A stretch of DNA of 64,000 bases from Panulirus ornatus. Its lineage: Eukaryota; Arthropoda; Malacostraca; Decapoda; Palinuridae. The stretch spans positions 2,018,756 to 2,082,755 of the forward strand of contig NC_092225.1 of assembly GCF_036320965.1 (NCBI RefSeq), read 5' to 3'. The number at the start of each line of letters is the position of its first letter. Within the stretch, counting starts at the first letter, position 1. The notes beneath the pieces are model-generated. The model did not search any database and had not been told where the DNA came from. It saw only the letters and a program-made list of their open reading frames with translations. Position numbers and translations under genes: made by a program. This document shows, one piece after another, positions 58,781-64,000 of this stretch.

Positions 58781-59039
58781 TCTCATCACAAACGCACTCC
58801 CACCTTACTCCCACGAACCTTCCCCGAAATGCACCCCAGAAGTGAGTCTCCTATTTCTCGACGCACCTCGACGCCTGCTCCCTACGAAGGGTTGACGGAT
58901 TACGCCCCCCAACCTTCTCCCTCCACCCAATACGCACCCTATACACACTGCCCCCTGATATACCTTCCACAACCCCCCCCACCCCCCACCTCCCACAGCA
59001 CGCCCCACACGAACTACCTCCATCTTACGCGCATGACCA
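58781..59039. other. C-rich low-copy sequence
   Basis: No gene recognised. A long plus-strand frame (58,514-59,584) crosses three different repeat types and this segment without any domain. Confidence 0.4.
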
Positions 59040-59495
59040 CTGGACCCTCCACACATTACCCCTCCCATGTACCATACACACACTACCCTCTCATGTACCA
59101 CACACACTACCCCACCTATGTACCACACACTACCCTCTCATGTACCACACACATTGCCCCTTCCATGTACCACACACACACTACCCGTCCCATGTACCAC
59201 ACACACACTGCCCCTCCCATGTATCACACACACTACCCCTCCCATGTACCACACACATACTACTCCTCACATGTACCACACACACACACTACCCCTCCCA
59301 TGTACCACACACACTACCTCTCCCAAGTGCCACACACACTACCCCTCCCATGTACCACACACACTACCCCTCCCATGTACCACACACACTACCCCTCCCA
59401 AGTACCACACATATTACCCCTCCCATGTACCACACGCACACTACTCCTCCCATGTACCACACACACTACCCATCCCATGTACCACGTACACTCTC
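59040..59495. repeat. 25-bp tandem array (about 17 units)
   Basis: The unit is CATGTACCACACACACTACC plus CCTCC, with length variation in the CA run. Confidence 0.92.
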
Positions 59496-59582
59496 GCGCC
59501 TGGCTTGAGCATCATCCTCCAGCAGCAGTTGGTGGTGGTGGTGACTCCAGATCAACTCAAAACATTTCTGGTATTTTGACTT

Positions 59583-59830
59583 GAAGGGGGGGCTTGCATT
59601 ACTAGCAGCCCCTGGGACGGGGCCTAAGAATATCTAACAGTCCCTATGGTGGGGACTTTGTATGTTTAGAAGCACCGGGGGTGGAATCTAGTATGTTTGT
59701 CAGCCCCTGACGGAGGGTCTTCCATGATATGTTAGGCAGCTCCAGGGTTGGGGCTTAGCATATCCGGCAACCCCGGAAAAGTGGGGCTTAGTAGTATGTT
59801 TGGCAGCCTCGGGGTGTGGTACTTGGTGTG
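59583..59830. repeat. degenerate array, about 33 bp
   Basis: Units like GGGGCTTAGTATGTTTGGCA followed by GCCCCTGGGGTGG, about seven, diverged. A GTGTGGGTG-rich stretch follows to about 59,875. Confidence 0.7.
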
Positions 59831-59959
59831 TTTAGTCGTTGGTGTGAGTGTGGGTGTGGGTGTGGGTGGTGGTGAGGGATGACCACACTGTGGTGGGCGA
59901 GGGGTGGGGGAGGGGAAGGCCTTAGTGCAGGCCCCTGGTTTGAAAATTGACATCTCCTT

Positions 59960-60310
59960 GTGCTTGAACCTACGACCCTTGAGTTCGACGATACGACCCT
60001 TGGGTATGGTCAGAGGTCACGCCAGCAATACAAGGGGCAAAACCTTGTGCTCAAGAGCCTTACCGTCGTACTCAAGGATCTTACCACTGTGCTCACAAGG
60101 CCGTGCTTGAGAGCTACACCGTCGTGCTCAAAGGATCGTGCCAGTCATGACCAAGGGTCGTACCGTCGTGGTAAATGGGTCGTACCGTCATGTTCAATGG
60201 GTAGTACTGTCATGTTTAATCGGTCGTACCATCGTTCTCAAGGGTCTTACCGTCGTGTTCAATGGGTCGTAGTGTCCTGCTCACGAGTTCTTGACGTCGT
60301 GCTCGAGGAA
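59960..60310. repeat. dispersed GTGCTCAAGG-type repeat, copy 6 (array)
   Basis: About twelve units of 20-30 bp around GTACCGTCGTGCTCAAGGGT, the largest cluster of this family here. The start (59,970-60,010) is in reverse orientation (ACGACCCTTGAGTTCGACG) and the rest is in plus orientation. Confidence 0.65.
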
Positions 60311-60559
60311 TTGAACATTCATGAACATCTGGTGTGAGGTGCAGTTATGAAGTGCCATAATTACGGCCGCCAAAGGAGCCTCAGATAATCTTACCTGAAC
60401 ACCAGTGTCAGCCATGTTGCCTTCAGGAAGACATTGACTCAGACAGGTGTAAGAATAAGGTTGATACTCAGTGTAATGATTTGACCCTAACTGTAAAACA
60501 CCCAGTGAAACGACTAGTTGTGACTGTACAATACCTTTAATCGTAAAATGTCAGTTGGA
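60311..60559. other. no recognised feature
   Basis: Low-copy sequence. Confidence 0.4.
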
Positions 60560-61249
60560 ATGATTGGTTACCAGAAGTAACAGTATTCGTAACAGTGGTC
60601 GAGCCAGCAGTAACAGCAGCAGGAGCATCAGTCACACCAGCAGTGACAGGGGCAGTGGTAGTAGCAATCGAACCGGCAGTAAGAGCAGCAGTGGTAGCAG
60701 CTGGAGCAGCGCTAACAGTAGCAAAATTAGCAGCCACACCAGCAGTAACAGTAGCAGTAGTAACAACAGTAACAGTGATAACAGTAGCAGAAGTTATACC
60801 AGCAGTAAAAGTAGCGTCATGTAACAGCTGTAACGGTTGTGACAGCAGTAACATCTTCAGGAGGAGCACTTATAGATATAAGCAAAAAATCCTTTGATAA
60901 CATGAATGGTCACTTGAACCTTTGATTATCAAAGAAATGATATAATTCCACATATAAACGTTATGTTTAGAATGTAGATAGTTCATAAAGCATCTGGAAA
61001 AGGCCTAGATAAAGGTGAAGTTCATCTAAACGTAAAACTCATTTTCTCTCCACTCACATTATGATTCAAGTGACCGATAAATGAATGTCATAACTTCACG
61101 AGATCTTTCAATAGAGCAGGAACGACAGCAACATTAGTAGTAACAGGAGGAGGGACAATAACAGAAGCAGTAATAGCAACAGTAGCAGCAGTAGAAGGGG
61201 TAGTAACGGTAGAAGTGGTAACAGTAGGAGAGTCAATAACAGAAACGAC
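60560..61249. repeat. AGC/AGT/ACA trinucleotide-rich, diverged
   Basis: Interrupted triplets like GCAGTAACAGTAGCAG at 60,560-60,850 and 61,100-61,249, separated by about 250 bp of low-copy sequence. Frames rich in A, V, T or S come from this. Confidence 0.8.
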
Positions 61250-62135
61250 AGCAGCATTAGTAGCAGCAGTAGTGGCAGCATTAGTAGCAGCAGTAGTGGC
61301 AGCATTAGTAGCAGCAGTAGTGGCAGCAGTAGTGGCAGCAGTAGTGGCAGCAGTAGTAGCAGCAGTAGTGGCAGCATTAGTAGCAGCAGTAGTGGCAGCA
61401 TTAGTGGCAGCAGTAGTGGCAGCATTAGTAGCAGCATTAGTGGCAGCATTAGTAGCAGCAGTAGTGGCAGCATTAGTAGCAGCAGTAGTGGCAGCAGTAG
61501 TGGCAGCAGTAGTGGTAGCAGTAGTGGCAGCAGTAGTGGCAGCAGTAGTGGCAGCAGTAGTGGCAGCAGTAGTGGCAGCATTAGTAGCAGCAGTAGTGGC
61601 AGCATTAGTAGCAGCAGTAGTGGCAGCAGTAGTGGCAGCAGTAGTGGCAGCAGTAGTGGCGGCAGTAGTGGCAGCAGTAGTGGCGGCAGTAGTGGCAGCA
61701 GTAGTGGCAGCAGTAGTGGCAGCAGTAGTAGCAGCAGTAGTGGCAGCAGTAGTGGCAGCAGTAGTGGCGGCAGTAGTGGCAGCAGTAGTGGCAGCAGTAG
61801 TGGCGGCAGTAGTGGCAGCAGTAGTGGCAGCAGTAGTGGCAGCAGTAGTGGCGGCAGTAGTGGCAGCAGTAGTGGCAGCAGTAGTGGCGGCAGTAGTGGC
61901 AACAGTAGTGGCGGCAGTAGTGGCAGCAGTAGTGGCAGCAGTAGTGGCAGCAGTAGTGGCAGCAGTAGTGGCGGCAGTAGTGGCGGCAGTAGTGGCAGCA
62001 GTAGTGGCAGCAGTAGTGGCGGCAGTAGTGGCAGCATTAGTGGCAGCAGTAGTGGCAGCAGTAGTGGCAGCAGTAGTGGCAGCAGTAGTGGCAGCAGTAG
62101 TGGCAGCAGTAGTGGCAGCAGTAGTGGCAGCAGTA
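61250..62135. repeat. 12-bp tandem array (about 74 units)
   Basis: The unit is GGCAGCAGTAGT with variants ATT for AGT, GGC for AGC and TAG for TGG. Frames on both strands stay open for hundreds of codons (448 on the minus strand, AATT repeats; 329 on the plus strand, AVVA repeats), a consequence of the triplet structure without TAA, TAG or TGA in those phases. Confidence 0.95.
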
Positions 62136-62526
62136 GGGAGAGCAGTAGTTGATGCAGTAACAACAATAACAACAACATTAACATTAGTTATGAGAACAAT
62201 ATAAGTAACAGCAGCAGCAGCAGTCGCACCATCAGTGACCACAACAGCAGAAGTTGTAACACCATTTGAAGTAGGAGTAACAGCATTTCTAAGAGCAGTA
62301 ACAGCAATAGTAACACCAGAGGTACTAACGGTGACAAAAGCTGTAACAACATTCATACGAGCAATAACACCAGCAGTTGTGGGATCAGTAGCAACAGCCC
62401 TGGTAGAAACTGTATCAATAGCAGCTACACGCACAGTGATGATAACAACAGTAGGGACCGCTGTAACATTAGTCGTGCGAGCTGTAACAACAGAAGTAAC
62501 GACAGTCGTAGTAGCAGCATTATCAG
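62136..62526. repeat. trinucleotide-rich flank
   Basis: Diverged AGCAGTAACA-type triplets, as at 60,560. Confidence 0.8.
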
Positions 62527-63180
62527 TAACAGTAATAACAGTGGTAGTGGTAGTCTTGTGATAATGGTCGTCATTATGTTGATAATAACAGTAGTAGTGG
62601 TAGTCTTGTGATAGTGGTCGTCAGTATGTTGATAATAACAGTAGTAGTGGCAGTCTTGTGATAGTGGTCGTCATTATGTTGATAATAACAGTAGTAGTGG
62701 TAGTCTTGTGATAATGGTCGTCATTATGTTGATAATAACAGTAGTAGTGGTAGTCTTGTGATAATGGTCGTCAGTATGTTGATAATAACAGTAGTAGTGG
62801 TAGTCTTGTGATAATGGTCGTCATTATGTTGATAATAACAGTAGTAGTGGTAGTCTTGTGATAGTGGTCGTCATTATGTTGATAATAACAGTAGTAGTGG
62901 TAGTCTTGTGATAGTGGTCGTCATTATGTTGATAATAACAGTAGTAGTGGCAGTCTTGTGATAGTGGTCGTCATTATGTTGATAATAACAGTAGTAGTGG
63001 CAGTCTTGTGATAATGGTCGTCAGTATGTTGATAATAACAGTAGTAGTGGCAGTCTTGTGATAATGGTCGTCATTATGTTGATAATAACAGTAGTAGTGG
63101 TAGTCTTGTGATAGTGGTCGTCATTATGTTGATAATAACAGTAGTAGTGGTAGTCTTGTGATAGTGGTCGTCATTATGTT
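62527..63180. repeat. 50-bp tandem array (about 13 units)
   Basis: The unit is GATAATAACAGTAGTAGTGG, TAGTCTTGTGATAATGGTCG, TCATTATGTT (50 bp). Variation is limited to three sites: TAGTC or CAGTC, ATAATGG or ATAGTGG, TCATT or TCAGT. The first unit (GTAATAACAGTGGTAGTGG) is a partial match to the trinucleotide-rich flank it grew from. Confidence 0.96.
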
Positions 63181-64000
63181 AATAGAAAAGTAACAACGTT
63201 AGCACCAAGAACAGTAACAAGGGCAGTAACAGTAGTTCAGGAGAGGAGAAATGTGAATAACAGGGACTTAAGAAGACTAGCAACGGTGGCAGGAACAACA
63301 CTGACAACAGCAACGGCAATAAGTCGTGGTGGTAATAGATATAAAAACAACAGTAACGACATTTGTAGAAACGGAAGCAGCACCATGACGTCGGTGATAG
63401 ATGCAGTGACGACAACAACAAAAGCAGTGGTGGCAGAAGCAACAAAAACTAGCATCAATGTTAAGAGCAATGACAACATCATTGGAAACACTGTCAGAAG
63501 AAACAGGTATGGGAGTGTGGGAAACAGTGACAACAAAAACAACAGTAGTAGTGGCAGGACCGGAAGCAATGACAACAAAAACAACAGTGGTAGTGGCAGG
63601 AGCAGTGTTGGAAGAAGGTGAGAACGACTACAGCAGTGCCAGCAATAGTACCATGACAGCACTGTTGGTAGTTAAACCTAGAACAGTAGTTCTAAAACCA
63701 GGCTTAAACAGTAACGTGACATTAGCAGTAACAAAAGTAACAGTAACAACGAGAGGCAGTAACAGGAAAAAACAGCATCTGCAGCAAGCATAAAGCTATG
63801 CCAACAGTAACAGCATCTGCAGCACGTGTAAAGACGTACCAACAGTAACAGTATCTAAAGCAAATATAGAGCTGTATTAACAGTAACAGTATCTTCAGCA
63901 ACAGTAGAACAGTAACATCAGTAATCGCTGTGTTCGCTGCTACATTTACAGTATCAACACATGTAGCGGCGTCAGTCCTTGTTAAGGCAAAAGTAGCCGT
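63181..64000. repeat. AGTAACAG-rich degenerate repeat to window end
   Basis: Irregular AACAGTAACA and AGCAGT triplets. In the last 250 bp units like CAACAGTAACAGTATCT plus CAGCAA and GTAAAGC recur every 50-55 bp. No coding signal. Confidence 0.75.

Noticed and set aside
58514..59584. 356-codon His/Thr/Pro-rich protein
   Set aside because: The frame crosses three unrelated repeat types and a low-copy segment by chance; no domain and no constraint visible.
61088..62434. 448-codon Ala/Thr-rich protein (minus strand)
   Set aside because: It follows from the 12-bp and trinucleotide repeats; overlapping frames on the plus strand are equally open.

Overview
This is a eukaryotic, non-coding window with no host gene that I can support. 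It consists almost entirely of microsatellites, minisatellite arrays and non-LTR retrotransposons (LINEs and SINE-like elements) in various states of decay. Very long (AT)n, (TC)n, (AC)n and (AG)n runs, an RTE-like LINE with an endonuclease plus reverse transcriptase, tRNA-derived SINEs and CR1/jockey-like LINE relics together point to a decapod crustacean genome. From memory the main LINE resembles repeats of lobster or shrimp genomes, but I could not search, so the host is an inference.

Layout. 0-3.4 kb: truncated copies of the main LINE (called R-LINE here) and five copies of a 150-240 bp 'mini' element, almost all joined to each other through (AT)n runs. 3.7-12.4 kb: degenerate minisatellites, a large 36-bp tandem array (7.6-9.9 kb), the 3' end of a zinc-knuckle LINE, and a 21-bp array. 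13.6-28.7 kb: an R-LINE cluster with eight copies on both strands. It includes one nearly complete copy (15.6-18.5 kb, minus) with separate open frames for endonuclease and reverse transcriptase, and a tandem duplication with a period of about 4.05 kb. 28.8-42.9 kb: a succession of old tandem arrays, a perfect 162-bp tandem duplication, a tRNA-derived SINE and a diverged mini element. 43-55.3 kb: a graveyard of CR1/jockey-like LINE fragments on both strands, two more tRNA-SINEs, and another R-LINE/mini cluster at 45.3-47.3 kb. 55.8-64 kb: tandem arrays, including a very homogeneous 19/20-bp array of 1.8 kb, a 12-bp array and a 50-bp array.

How the parts relate. The R-LINE encodes an AP-type endonuclease followed by a reverse transcriptase. 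The window shows both termini: a 5' leader at 18,671 that begins with a short palindrome, and a 3' UTR ending in a conserved CGCTACCTCGC...GCGGGA motif followed by A-rich sequence and (TA)n. The mini elements carry the same 5' leader and a tail with the same motif, so they look like internally deleted, non-autonomous partners that could use the R-LINE machinery (inference). The (TA)n tails may act as landing sites for later insertions and as recombination points, which would explain the chains of elements joined through (AT)n. Nearly all open reading frames outside the R-LINE are by-products of tandem repeats whose period is a multiple of three.
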